A DNA stretch of 44,598 nt from Okeania sp. SIO3B5 (GTDB taxonomy: Bacteria > Cyanobacteriota > Cyanobacteriia > Cyanobacteriales > Microcoleaceae), in assembly GCF_010692555.1 (NCBI RefSeq), contig NZ_JAAHHG010000027.1, positions 1 through 44,598 on the forward strand, given 5' to 3'. A model generated the notes under the pieces. It saw only the letters and a program-made list of their open reading frames with translations, was not told the DNA's origin and did no database searches. Both the position numbers and the translations under genes were made by a program. Of this stretch, positions 17,655 to 32,681 are shown piece by piece; position 1 is the first letter of the stretch; every line of letters begins with the position of its first letter.

Positions 17655-17930
17655 ATGTCTAATAATGACAAAAATCCTGAAAGTATTCATTAAAATATTC
17701 ATTCTGAGACAACTCCAGAGGAATGTGAAAAAATGGAACAAAAAAAAATATGGATGATGGAAAACAAACATCATTGGGAAGAGCGGGTGCTTATGCCTAG
17801 AGTAAACTTTGACCAACATTATTTGGGAAAATTGGAGCTATCAAGAAAAACCTACTATTCCTGAAATAGGGGATAGAACACGAAATTACAAATCAGAATC
17901 AGAAAATGGTTTTACCGAAAAATTGGGTTT
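17655..17930 (+). pseudogene. Possible 5' remnant of a hypothetical gene
   Basis: An ATG at 17655 opens a frame (MSNNDKNPESIH) broken by one TAA at 17691. The same frame then runs on (NIHSETTPEECEKMEQKK) to a TGA at 17862. In the next frame IPEIGDRTRN continues up to the IS left end. This looks like a degraded gene start; its continuation may be the fragment at 19290-19466. No family is recognised. Confidence 0.35.
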
Positions 17931-19288
17931 AAAGCCCCGTCCTTCGCTGGACGACTTTTGATTGCAGTTGCTAATATTTTGAGTATATGTCATAATTTTA
18001 TCGTATCACTAAACGATAAAACTTTCTATGCTCACCTATGAAATGAAAATGCAAGGCACACCAAGTCAGTTGAGAAAGCTAGATTCAGCTATTCGTACTG
18101 GTAGATTTGTGCGTAACAGCATTATTAGGGCATGGATGGATCGAGAAATCAAAAGTCGCAATGATGCCTATAAATACTGTGCCAAATTAGCTCACAATAT
18201 TGAATTTCCTTGGGCAAAACAACTAAACTCTATGTCTAGGCAAGCTCATGCTGAGAGAGCTTGGGCAGCCATAGAACGGTTCTATAAAAACTGCAAAGCC
18301 AAGGTTGTAGGTAAAAAAGGATACCCAAAGTTTAAAAAATATCAAGTTAGAGCGTCAGTTGAATACAAAACTAGCGGATGGAAGTTATCTGAAGATAGAC
18401 GCTATTTAACTTTTACGGATGGTTTTCAGGCAGGTACTTTTAAGCTTTGGGGAAGTCGCGACCTTCACTTCTATCAACTCAAGCAAATAAAACGGGTCAG
18501 AGTTATCAGGAAGCACGATGGCTATTATGCTCAATTTTTGATAGACCACACTAGGGAGGAAGATAAAAATCTCACAGGAACTCAGGTAGGAATAGACTTA
18601 GGTTTAAATCATTTCTACACTAACTCGGCCGGTGAAAAAGTAGATAATCCAAGATTTTTGAGAAAAGGTGAACGTAAAATCAAAAAACTACAACGTCGCT
18701 TATCTCGCACTCAAAAGGGTAGTCAAAATAGGAGTAAAGCTAGAAATAGGTTAGGTAGAGCATATCTAAAGGTTTCACGCAGACGTAACGACTGGGCTTG
18801 TAAATTAGCACAGCGCGTCATACAGTCTCACGACTTGGTAGCGATAGAAAACCTGAAAGTGCGTAACATGATCAAAAACCACAAGTTGGCCAAATCAATA
18901 GCAGATGCAGCATGGTACAAGTTTAGAGAATGGTTGGAGTATTTTGGCAGTATTTATGGCGTACCTGTGGTAGCAGTAGAGCCTGCATATACTTCTCAAA
19001 ATTGTTCAAATTGTGGTGAGATAGTTGTAAAAACTCTTAGCACCAGGACTCATAAATGTCCTCATTGTGGTTACTCAGCAGACCGGGACAAGAATGCGGC
19101 CATCAACATACTTAAATCTGCCCTCAAGCAACTATCAACTACCCTGGGGCACAGGGAAAGTAACGCCTCTGGAGAGAACGACCTCTGCTTGAATGGAGAA
19201 ATCCACAAAAGTAAGCCGACTCGCAAAAAGAGGAAACTCTCGCAGTGATGTGGGAATCTCCCGTGCTTCAGCCGGGGGAGGATGTCAA
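17931..19288 (+). mobile_element. IS200/IS605-type element, tnpB only
   Basis: The left end carries CGTCC-TTCGCT-GGACG (17938-17953) and a second stem TTTATCGT (17997-18004) with ACGATAAA (18013-18020) just before tnpB. The right end carries a CTCCC...GGGGGAG hairpin followed by GATGTCAATA near 19278-19290. No tnpA is present, so movement would need a transposase in trans. Tips are approximate. Confidence 0.65.
18028..19248 (+). CDS. tnpB: TnpB RNA-guided endonuclease, apparently intact
   Basis: Protein of 406 residues, normal for TnpB. It belongs to a different subfamily from the copies at 3843, 20947 and 39249: it starts MLTYEMKMQGTPSQLRKLDS and has no RRxW start block. RuvC residues are D in GIDLGLNHF near 190, E in VAIENLKVRN near 273 and D in DRDKNAAINIL near 351. 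The zinc finger is CSNCG...CPHCG. The core is complete, so this is the best candidate for an active TnpB in the window. Its 3' end and the right end should carry the guide RNA scaffold. The start is fixed by the LE hairpin that ends eight bases upstream. Confidence 0.9.
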   Translation: MLTYEMKMQGTPSQLRKLDSAIRTGRFVRNSIIRAWMDREIKSRNDAYKYCAKLAHNIEFPWAKQLNSMSRQAHAERAWAAIERFYKNCKAKVVGKKGYPKFKKYQVRASVEYKTSGWKLSEDRRYLTFTDGFQAGTFKLWGSRDLHFYQLKQIKRVRVIRKHDGYYAQFLIDHTREEDKNLTGTQVGIDLGLNHFYTNSAGEKVDNPRFLRKGERKIKKLQRRLSRTQKGSQNRSKARNRLGRAYLKVSRRRNDWACKLAQRVIQSHDLVAIENLKVRNMIKNHKLAKSIADAAWYKFREWLEYFGSIYGVPVVAVEPAYTSQNCSNCGEIVVKTLSTRTHKCPHCGYSADRDKNAAINILKSALKQLSTTLGHRESNASGENDLCLNGEIHKSKPTRKKRKLSQ

Positions 19289-19289
19289 T

Positions 19290-19466
19290 ACTCATGGAAG
19301 GGATGGAGATTGGGTTGTCACAAGAGTTGAAAAATTTGTTAGCCCTGACACAGACAAAAAAGTATTTGTGTGCTATTGCAAGTATGACCCTGTAGAGCCA
19401 GAATGGAGTTTAATAAATCGTGGGGTTAATGCATCGGAGTTATTGGAGGAAAAAGCAGAAATTTAA
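19290..19466 (+). pseudogene. 3' remnant of an IS-interrupted hypothetical gene
   Basis: The open frame 19245-19466 begins inside the IS right end, but from about 19290 it changes character: HGRDGDWVVTRVEKFVSP, then CKYDPVEPEWSLINRG and a short acidic helix before the TAA. This looks like the C-terminus of an ordinary protein whose front was removed or displaced by the IS. The fragment at 17655-17930 is the natural candidate for the missing front. The family is unknown. Confidence 0.45.
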
Positions 19467-19510
19467 CCATATTTAACTGAGAAGAACTTGCCATTCTTAG
19501 AAGCCTACTA

Positions 19511-20713
19511 CTATCCATTATTAATTAATGAGGAGTCAGTTCGTTGAAATTTAAACCATTTATCTTTTAAATAAGTGTCTTTTCCTCTATATAATTTTAA
19601 TTCTAGATAATCTGACCATTGTGACGATAAAATTTCCAGTACAATTCTACTATTATCAACATTTGCATTAATTTTCATACTCAGATTTTCTAATTTTTTT
19701 TCAGATATAAATACAGCTAAAAAATGAGGATTTATGGCTCTGATGCTAAATCGCAATAAATTATGATTTGCAAAGTTATGGTGATGTTTTGATTGAAATT
19801 GTTCGATTTTAAGCTCTAGTTTTTCTTGGTTAAAAAATTGCAGAATAAATGAGTAAATATTTCCTGCTTCTAGTAGCTTTAGTCTAAATTGATTGTGATT
19901 AATTTTTTCTACATTGAAGCTTTTAGGGATATGCAATAAATACTCATATAGATGAATTTTTCCATCAGAAAAATAAGATGACTCAATATCATCAAATGTG
20001 ACTAGATAAGGAAAAGGTTTTCTTACAAAACATAAATGTCTAATGGCAAAATTAACAGGATTATAATTATGTAAATTATATGATTCAGTTGCATCTCCGA
20101 TAATATAATCAAACACTTCAGAATAATCATATTTTATTATTTTCCCTGATACACCATTCCCTCTTCCTGAAAATCTTTGACCTTTACCATCAATTAAAAC
20201 TAAGTTATGACCGAGGGAGGATGATGGAGAATTTTCCCTTGTATCATTAGCAGCACCAGAGTCAATAACTAGGGGTTGACCTTCAAATATTAATGTAAAA
20301 GAATTATTATCTGATTGGTCGTGAATACCCTCAATATATTTACCACAATTGAAACTAACAATTGTTGCTGCTGATGACCAATAATTTCTAATGTTTAAAT
20401 AACCAATATCGGAGCAAAAGCGACCTATTGATAAGTTAGTATTTTCTAGTTTAAATTCTGCTACTGGTGGTTGAGGTAAAAATAAGTAGGCATCAAATAA
20501 AGAAGAGAAGTTTAAATTAGGATCTCTGCCATAAGTTTTTAATCCTTTGCTACCTACTAATAATTCCCAAACATAAGTAACAAGACTAGGATTTTTGTTA
20601 CCTATTATCGTTAAATATCCCCATAAACCAGGATGGGGATTCCAACTAGATTCGGCAAGGGGTCTCCCGTTATAATCGAGCCATTTAACGGGAGGGGAAT
20701 TGCCGAGCTGCAA
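19511..20713 (-). pseudogene. Heparinase II/III-like lyase, 3' fragment
   Basis: The 400-codon frame encodes the beta-sandwich part of a heparinase II/III-like (alginate-lyase-type) enzyme. GIHDQSDNNSFTLIFEGQPL followed by VIDSGA, and SLGHNLVLIDGKGQRFSGRG, are the family's core blocks. The first roughly 25 codons (MQLGNSPPVKWLDYNG and after) are only the IS left end read in frame, so the natural start is missing. The helical N-terminal half lies at 22572-23460 on the same strand, beyond an IS. Such enzymes cleave uronic-acid polysaccharides, fitting turnover of the glycan made by the neighbours. Whether the 3' half is expressed is doubtful. Confidence 0.75.
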
Positions 20714-20714
20714 A

Positions 20715-20909
20715 TTAAATAGGTGTCGATTGATGTTTTTCTTCTGATTTCTTGTCTTTAAGTCTGAGTGAATCTATGAAATCACTTATTACTTGGGTCA
20801 TCGTTTTTTCATTTTCTGCTGCATATAATCTCAGCTTATTTAATCTGTTATGACTTATTCGTATATTTAATCCTGTTTTCTTTATTATGTATAGACAAAG
20901 TCTACACAA
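20715..20909 (-). CDS. Small ribbon-helix-helix (CopG/Arc-like) protein in the IS
   Basis: Protein of 64 residues. LNIRISHNRLNKLRLYAAEN gives a beta-strand then helix, and KTMTQVISDFIDSLRL the second helix: the Arc/MetJ/CopG ribbon-helix-helix pattern. The tail is charged and probably disordered. It is divergent from tnpB, with 37 bases between the starts, so it could bind the shared promoter region and repress both. Copy B of this IS has lost the ORF: there its left end joins the tnpB start region within 60 bases. Confidence 0.6.
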   Translation of the reverse strand: MCRLCLYIIKKTGLNIRISHNRLNKLRLYAAENEKTMTQVISDFIDSLRLKDKKSEEKHQSTPI

Positions 20910-20946
20910 ACTATTATGATAAAGCTCTGGTCGAAAAGGAAATAAA

Positions 20947-22386
20947 ATGATCGTAAGTCATTGTTACAAAATTAAACCAAATCAAGAACAAATAGCTAAG
21001 ATAGATAATTGGTTAGAACTCTTGAGGAGACATTGGAATTATGCGTGATAGTCAAAGATTAGATTGGTTAAATAGAACTAGATGTCAAATAGACCGATGC
21101 TCAATAATTTCATGTCCTATTGGCGAGATTCCTTGTAGACCAGATTATTATTTTCAGCAATCAGCACTTAAAGAAACAAAACAGTTATTTCCTGAGTATA
21201 AAGAAATTTACTCTGAAGTTCAACAAATTAATTTACAAAGACTAGATCAAGCTTGGAAACGTTGGTTAGTTCCTGACAAAACAGGTAAAAAATTTGGTAG
21301 ACCAAGGTTTAAAAAGTCTGGCAAACTAAGGTCATTAAGCTTTAGTAGAGTAAATCATCCTAAAGCAGCAGTTAAGTTTGATGATAAGCAAATTATGATT
21401 AGCAGATTTGGTGCTATTCCAGTGATAGTGCATAGACCTATTCCAGATGGATTTACAATTAAAACTGCAATTATAACAAAAAAAGCTGACGGCTATTATA
21501 TTAGTTTTAGTTTGGAAGATAAGTCAGTTCCTAGTTTAATTCCTACTGATAATATCAAAACTGCTGTAGGTGTTGATGTAGGTTTAAAAGAGTTTTTAAC
21601 TACTAATACTGGTGAGACTGTTTCTGTTCCAAATTTCTATAGAAAAGCACAATCTAATTTAGCTAGAAAGCAAAGTAAAGCAGCTAGAAAAGAAATTGGG
21701 TCTAATAACTGGCAAAAAGCACAGAATAAAATAGCTAGATTGCATCAACATATTGCTAGACAAAGAGAAGATTTTCATTATAAAACTGCTCATAAATTAG
21801 TTAAAGAGTATGATTTAATTGCTGTAGAAGACCTTAATATAAAAGGTTTAGCTAAAAATACTAAACTCTCAAAATCAATTTACGATGTAGGTAAATAATG
21901 AATAATGAATAATGAATAATGAATAATGAATGATATCAAATCCGTTGGCTTCACAGTAGTATAATACTGTTGATCGTCATACAATCGGTAAGGAAAAATG
22001 GCCATTCTTCCTACAATATAGACTCTTATCTTTAAAGATTAAATAACACCGATGCTACCGGATTTGATATGATTCTTTAATTATTAATTATTAATTATTA
22101 ATTATTAATTATTTAAGGTGTTCATGTGATTAAAGTTAATCCTCACAATACATCACAAAATTGTAGTAATTGTGGTCAAAAAGTACCTAAAACTTTATCA
22201 GTGAGAACTCATTCTTGTCCTAAATGTAAAACAGTTTTAGATAGAGATGAGAATGCAGCAATTAACATATTAAATAAAGCGTTAAACGAGGTGGGTATCA
22301 TCTTGTCTGCTTGTGGAGGCTTAGGCGTTAGTCAGCCTGTGAGACAAGAAACTTCTGAAACTTGGGTTCAATTATCTTTGTTTTAG
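20947..22386 (+). pseudogene. tnpB: tnpB copy A, frameshifted and split by an insert
   Basis: The gene starts at 20947 (MIVSHCYKIKPNQEQ) and runs to a TGA after RRHWNYA. It resumes one frame over from an internal ATG at 21041 (MRDSQRLDWLNRTRC). The frame then runs through the RuvC aspartate (GVDVGLKEF) and glutamate (AVEDLNIKG) to SKSIYDV, where a 138-bp-core insert replaces 16 codons present in copy B (AWGAFIEKLNAVAVKR). The last part resumes at about 22120 (GVHVIKVNPHNTSQ) with CSNCG...CPKC and DRDENAAINI. It cannot make a full-length protein without repair. Confidence 0.85.
21894..22113. mobile_element. MITE-like insert flanked by heptamer repeats
   Basis: Terminal inverted repeats ATATCAAATCCG (21933-21944) and CGGATTTGATAT (22059-22070) bound a 138-bp core with no ORF. 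Outside the left end are five units of AATAATG (21894-21928); outside the right end are five units of TTAATTA (22077-22111). The whole block replaces 48 bp of tnpB. It is too small to encode a transposase, so it would be non-autonomous. Confidence 0.7.
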
Positions 22387-22430
22387 AAGCTCCCGTTATA
22401 ATCTCCGATTTAACGGGAGAGAACTTCACT

Positions 22431-22571
22431 ATGAATCATTCCAGTTATTTAGATATTTTCCACGGGGGAATTATTCATACAAATACCATTCAGCTAAACG
22501 GTCTAATACCAAATTGATAAATGTTTGCTACAAATAGTTAGGGTATTTATTTTAATGCGCGAATTTAGAAT
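22431..22571 (-). pseudogene. Decayed middle of the lyase gene, uncertain
   Basis: Read on the minus strand this stretch gives short coding-like pieces (LDRLAEWYLYE, then a stop, then FPRGKYLNNWND) just before the IS right end. It may be the part of the heparinase-like gene between the two recognisable fragments, with extra decay and an ATTCTAA-type repeat near 22560-22580. Confidence 0.3.
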
Positions 22572-23460
22572 TTAGAATGCATAATGGATAGATTTAATAC
22601 CATTTTTGATGTTGCAAATCACCTTTTTCGTGAAACAGACTTTATCTGAAAGTCTTTTTATGGTGCTTATTATTCGTAACATTCTTTTTTCAAATTGGTA
22701 TAATTTATCACTATATTTATCATCTAAAAATTCTCCATTAACTTTAATATTTTTCTGGCGACAAATGCGAAGTAAAATCCCTAATATTTTAGAAACAAAT
22801 CCACAATACCAGAGACCTTCCCTTGTCATTCCTTGGTCGGTTATACCATCGATAAAAAAGTCTTCCACACGACTCATTGCTACATTTAGCCATTCTTGTG
22901 CTTCGGGTAGATAATTACCCAGACTAATAGTAGCGATCGCTAAACCGGAAAAAGCTATTATTCGATGATTCCAACTATTAAGTTGTTTTTCTTTTCCTCC
23001 CCAAAGTTTACTGTGAGATTCTTGCCAAGTTTCTATGGTTTTTTTCTCAATAAATTCTACTAGGCAAAGATGTTCTTCCACAGTAAATAATTCAGGAGCT
23101 ATATCTCTAAATAGGATAATTGCAGTTAGCACAAAAGCTCTGTGAATTTCCTCACTAAATAAGTTAGGATATCTAGAAGAATTTTGGCTAATTTTGTTGA
23201 CTATATTTTTGGCTAATTTACCAGCTTCCTTATCCTCTACCAACTTATAGGCTAAACATAATTCCATCAAAACATTATAAATAACAAATAAGCTGGAAGA
23301 TTCAGGTGTTTGTAAAATAGCTTCGGAGCCTAATTTTTTGGCATAATTACAGTTAGCATTTATTTGGGCAAGAATATTTTTGTATGGATAGACATCAGTG
23401 AGTTTTCTTAAGGTTGTTACTTCTGTTTCACTAATCAGCAGAAATTCTAGATTTCTGTTT
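22572..23460 (-). pseudogene. Heparinase II/III-like lyase, 5' fragment
   Basis: An open minus-strand frame from just inside the end of the 2199-residue gene (LEFLLISETEVTTLRKL, VYPYKNILAQINANCNYAK) continues through SSSLFVIYNVLMELCLAYKL and GLWYCGFVSKILGILLR. This is the all-helical N-terminal half of heparinase II/III-like lyases. No ATG, GTG or TTG occurs before a TTG at 23270, which would cut off about 60 conserved-looking residues, so the true start is lost or non-standard. After about 22690 the reading frame no longer looks like the family (KRMLRIISTIKRL onward). The rest of the enzyme is at 19511-20640. Confidence 0.6.
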
Positions 23461-23461
23461 C

Positions 23462-30061
<6,600 letters not shown>

Positions 30062-30283
30062 TAAAGATTACTACTTATGGCATTAGGTGACAAATTCAAG
30101 ATATTATAAATTGTTATCTTGTATTGTTTTAGGATATCTGAAATTTTGCTTTTAGATTATTCAAAGTAAAAAATACTAATCAAGACTAATGTCTGTAGAT
30201 CGAATGTTCTTGAATATTGTCAATATCTAATTTTTTTTTATTTTTTAAAGTAAATTTAACGAATCATTAAATAAGATTATATT
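30062..30283. promoter_or_regulatory. Divergent intergenic region
   Basis: 222 bases separate the starts of the giant TPR-GT gene (minus) and the 30284 gene (plus). Promoters for both must lie here or overlap it. It is AT-rich with a long T-run near 30230. I could not single out convincing -35/-10 pairs. Confidence 0.4.
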
Positions 30284-32257
30284 ATGCTACCGGAAGAAAA
30301 ACTTATAAAATCGAAAGAGTTATTAGAAATTAATAGAAAAAAGCTAGAAGCTGCTCAAATAAAATTTTCTCAACTCAATCCCAGTTATCAAGTTTTGGAT
30401 GTAGTCAAAGAATCAAAACTAACTACTATTCAAAAAAAAATTATCAAGGATGAACCAAAAACAACAGAAAAAAAACATCATCAAATCTCCCAGTCAGTGC
30501 CAATCTTGATTGAAACCTACGACCGGAATTTGAGTGAAATTTATGATCAATTATTTTGGGGATATGAAATCAATGATATTCAGGAACAAACTTATAAAGA
30601 AGATACCATTAAAATTTCTGGGTGGGTATTGGGTAAAAAGTGTTCTATCGTTGCTGTAGAAGTAGTATTTTTGCACAGTATTATCAAAAAAGTATCTGTA
30701 GATCGGTCATATCCCGATATAGTTAAACGTTATCCCCAAGCATCCCAACTAACAGAAATAGGTTTCAATATAGAGTTTATCCTCAAAGATTTGCCTCCTA
30801 AATTTAACTGGCTAATCCAAGCAGTATTTATTGATGAAACTCGGATGCCAATAGGTTGTATAGGTAGAAATAATAATAAGTCACTAAATATTCATAAAAC
30901 TCCTCTATTGACAAAAGAAGCTATTCAATTTTTAGAAAATTTTTTCCAGCAAAAAACTGATGCTAGAGTATTAGAATTTGGCAGTGGCGGTTCTACTATA
31001 TGGCTTTCTAAACTAACAAAAAATCTGACTTCTATCGAGCATGATGCTAAGTGGTTTCAGCAGATTAAAAATTATATTGAGAAGCAGAAAAATTGTCATC
31101 CAGTTGATATCAAACTATTACCAAGACCGTACCATACAATATGTGAAAAATTGCCTGAAGCATCTTTCGATTTAATTATTGTAGATGGTCGTGATCGAAT
31201 GAAATGTTTTGAAGCATCAATTAAACTTTTAAAACCAGGTGGAATATTGATGTTGGATGATGCACAAAGGGGGAGATATAAACAATGCCATAATTTGTCA
31301 AAAGATTGGCAATTCACCAAAACCGTTACTCAGGCTAGGCACACTTATTGGTGGGAAAAACCATTTGAACAAAATAAATTTATAGGCAGAAGCCAATCAA
31401 TTCCTAATCAAAAGCCAGTATCTGAGGAATTTGAAGAAAGTGCGGTTATCGCTGGTGTGGCAATGGTAAAAGATGAAGAGGATATTATCTACTACACTCT
31501 AGCTGGAAATTATAGAGAAGGTATAAAAAAATTTGTGGTGTTGGATCATCTATCCTCAGATGGAACTAGAGATGAAATTAGACGCTTCGCTGATGACCAC
31601 CCAGAAGCAATGGTTTATCTGATAGAAGATAGAGATCCCCTTTTTCATAAGTCTAGGAAGAATTCAGCAGCGGCTGAGTTTGCTAACAAAATTTGGGGGG
31701 CAGAATGGATATTTCCATTTGATGCAGATGAAATAATTTCTGCATCAGATAAACCCCTACCAAAAATTCTGAGTCAATTGGATCAAAAACATATCTGTTT
31801 AGGTCTTCAACATAGAAACCACTTGCTCAGAGCATTCTACGATCAGTCTGAAGCTAATCCTCTTAAAAGAATGACTCACAGGAAAAAGGAAGATCGTTCT
31901 ATTTTTCCTCAAGGCTACAGTAAGATTATGGTTCGCTGGCACTCAGGCATGAGGATAGGTCAGGGGCAGCACAAAGTAAATTTTCAGGGAAAGCAGCTAC
32001 CTGTAACAGTGCTTGGAAAAAATCATGGACTTATCCTCAGACAATACAGATATCGTTCTAGGGAACAAATCAAACAAAAAATTGTGAATGGAGGAAAAGC
32101 TTATGAGGTAACGCCAAATATGTCACAAAAATGTGGTGGTTTCTGGCAAAAACAGTACAACCAATACAAGAAAAAGGGAGAAAAATTTATTGATGAATTC
32201 TACGAGTCTGAGCTTAGGGGAGATTCAGATGCTATCTACGATCCTGTCTGGGTTTAA
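30284..32257 (+). CDS. SGWV-domain / methyltransferase / GT2-type fusion
   Basis: Protein of 657 residues. A short coil (1-40) is followed by an SGWV beta-domain (about 90-200: IKISGWVLGKK, then YPDIVKRYP). The methyltransferase (about 205-365) has VLEFGSGGSTIW near 231 and DLIIVDGRDRMKC near 298, then LLKPGGILMLDDAQR. A Glyco_tranf_2_4-type domain (about 390-650) has AGVAMVKDEEDI and IFPFDADEI near 478. The methyltransferase domain is closely similar to the C-terminal one of the 32682 protein. It probably elongates and methylates the same glycan. The start lacks a strong ribosome site but is the only ATG before the coil. Confidence 0.8.
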   Translation: MLPEEKLIKSKELLEINRKKLEAAQIKFSQLNPSYQVLDVVKESKLTTIQKKIIKDEPKTTEKKHHQISQSVPILIETYDRNLSEIYDQLFWGYEINDIQEQTYKEDTIKISGWVLGKKCSIVAVEVVFLHSIIKKVSVDRSYPDIVKRYPQASQLTEIGFNIEFILKDLPPKFNWLIQAVFIDETRMPIGCIGRNNNKSLNIHKTPLLTKEAIQFLENFFQQKTDARVLEFGSGGSTIWLSKLTKNLTSIEHDAKWFQQIKNYIEKQKNCHPVDIKLLPRPYHTICEKLPEASFDLIIVDGRDRMKCFEASIKLLKPGGILMLDDAQRGRYKQCHNLSKDWQFTKTVTQARHTYWWEKPFEQNKFIGRSQSIPNQKPVSEEFEESAVIAGVAMVKDEEDIIYYTLAGNYREGIKKFVVLDHLSSDGTRDEIRRFADDHPEAMVYLIEDRDPLFHKSRKNSAAAEFANKIWGAEWIFPFDADEIISASDKPLPKILSQLDQKHICLGLQHRNHLLRAFYDQSEANPLKRMTHRKKEDRSIFPQGYSKIMVRWHSGMRIGQGQHKVNFQGKQLPVTVLGKNHGLILRQYRYRSREQIKQKIVNGGKAYEVTPNMSQKCGGFWQKQYNQYKKKGEKFIDEFYESELRGDSDAIYDPVWV

Positions 32258-32509
32258 CGTGCGTCAGAAGTTGTTTTTGTAACAGGGATTTGAAGCAAGC
32301 TTCCAAAAACATTTTGCCTTAAAAAGCGGGGTTTTAGACCCAATTATTTTGATAAATCTTGTTGCTTTTTCTATAGTAAATCAAAATCATTGCTAATTTA
32401 TTTGTCTCACCAATAAAAACCTTAGTCATTTCCTGTTTAGCAGTACAAAAAATTGAGATAATAGGCAAAAATCCTAACATAATTTACCTCTAGCAAATGT
32501 ATGTATGTT
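32258..32509. other. Intergenic stretch without a recognised gene
   Basis: AT-rich DNA between the 30284 gene and the solo IS end. It includes a short GC-richer piece around 32325 (GCGGGGTTTTAGACCC) that may be another element fragment. No ORF or RNA is supported. Confidence 0.4.
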
Positions 32510-32570
32510 CCAACTTGATTCGGCAAGGAGTCTCCCCTTATAATCTGCGATTTAACGGGAGAGAACTTCA
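32510..32570. mobile_element. Hybrid solo end of the CTCCCGTT-hairpin IS
   Basis: The left flank (TTCCAACTTGATTCGGCAAG) matches the left ends at 20641 and 39121. The hairpin is CTCCCCTT (32532-32539) with AACGGGAG (32554-32561). The right flank GAGAACTTCAC matches the right ends at 22420 and 40568. It is therefore a left end joined to a right end through one shared hairpin, with no internal sequence. Confidence 0.8.
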
Positions 32571-32681
32571 CTTAATAAAATGGTAATGTTTTATGAGCTT
32601 GTAGCTAAGGAACTCTCAAACAAAACAGTTAACTAAATTTATTCCTTGACTGGAGTAATATAACCACGGAGTTTTTAATTT

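Larger units (their letters stand above)
20641..22430 (+). mobile_element. IS200/IS605-type element (copy A) inserted in the lyase gene
   Basis: The left end has the hairpin CTCCCGTT (20664-20671)/AACGGGAG (20687-20694), preceded by TCCAACTAGATTCGGCAAGG. The right end has a nearly identical hairpin (22390-22397 with 22412-22419) followed by GAGAACTTCAC. Inside are a divergent ribbon-helix-helix ORF and a broken tnpB carrying a MITE-like insert. Copy B at 39121 has matching ends, which fixes the boundaries approximately. Confidence 0.75.

Noticed and set aside
19245-19289. Start of a 73-codon gene at 19245
   Set aside because: The first part is the IS right-end hairpin and overlaps the tnpB stop; only the later part looks like real protein.
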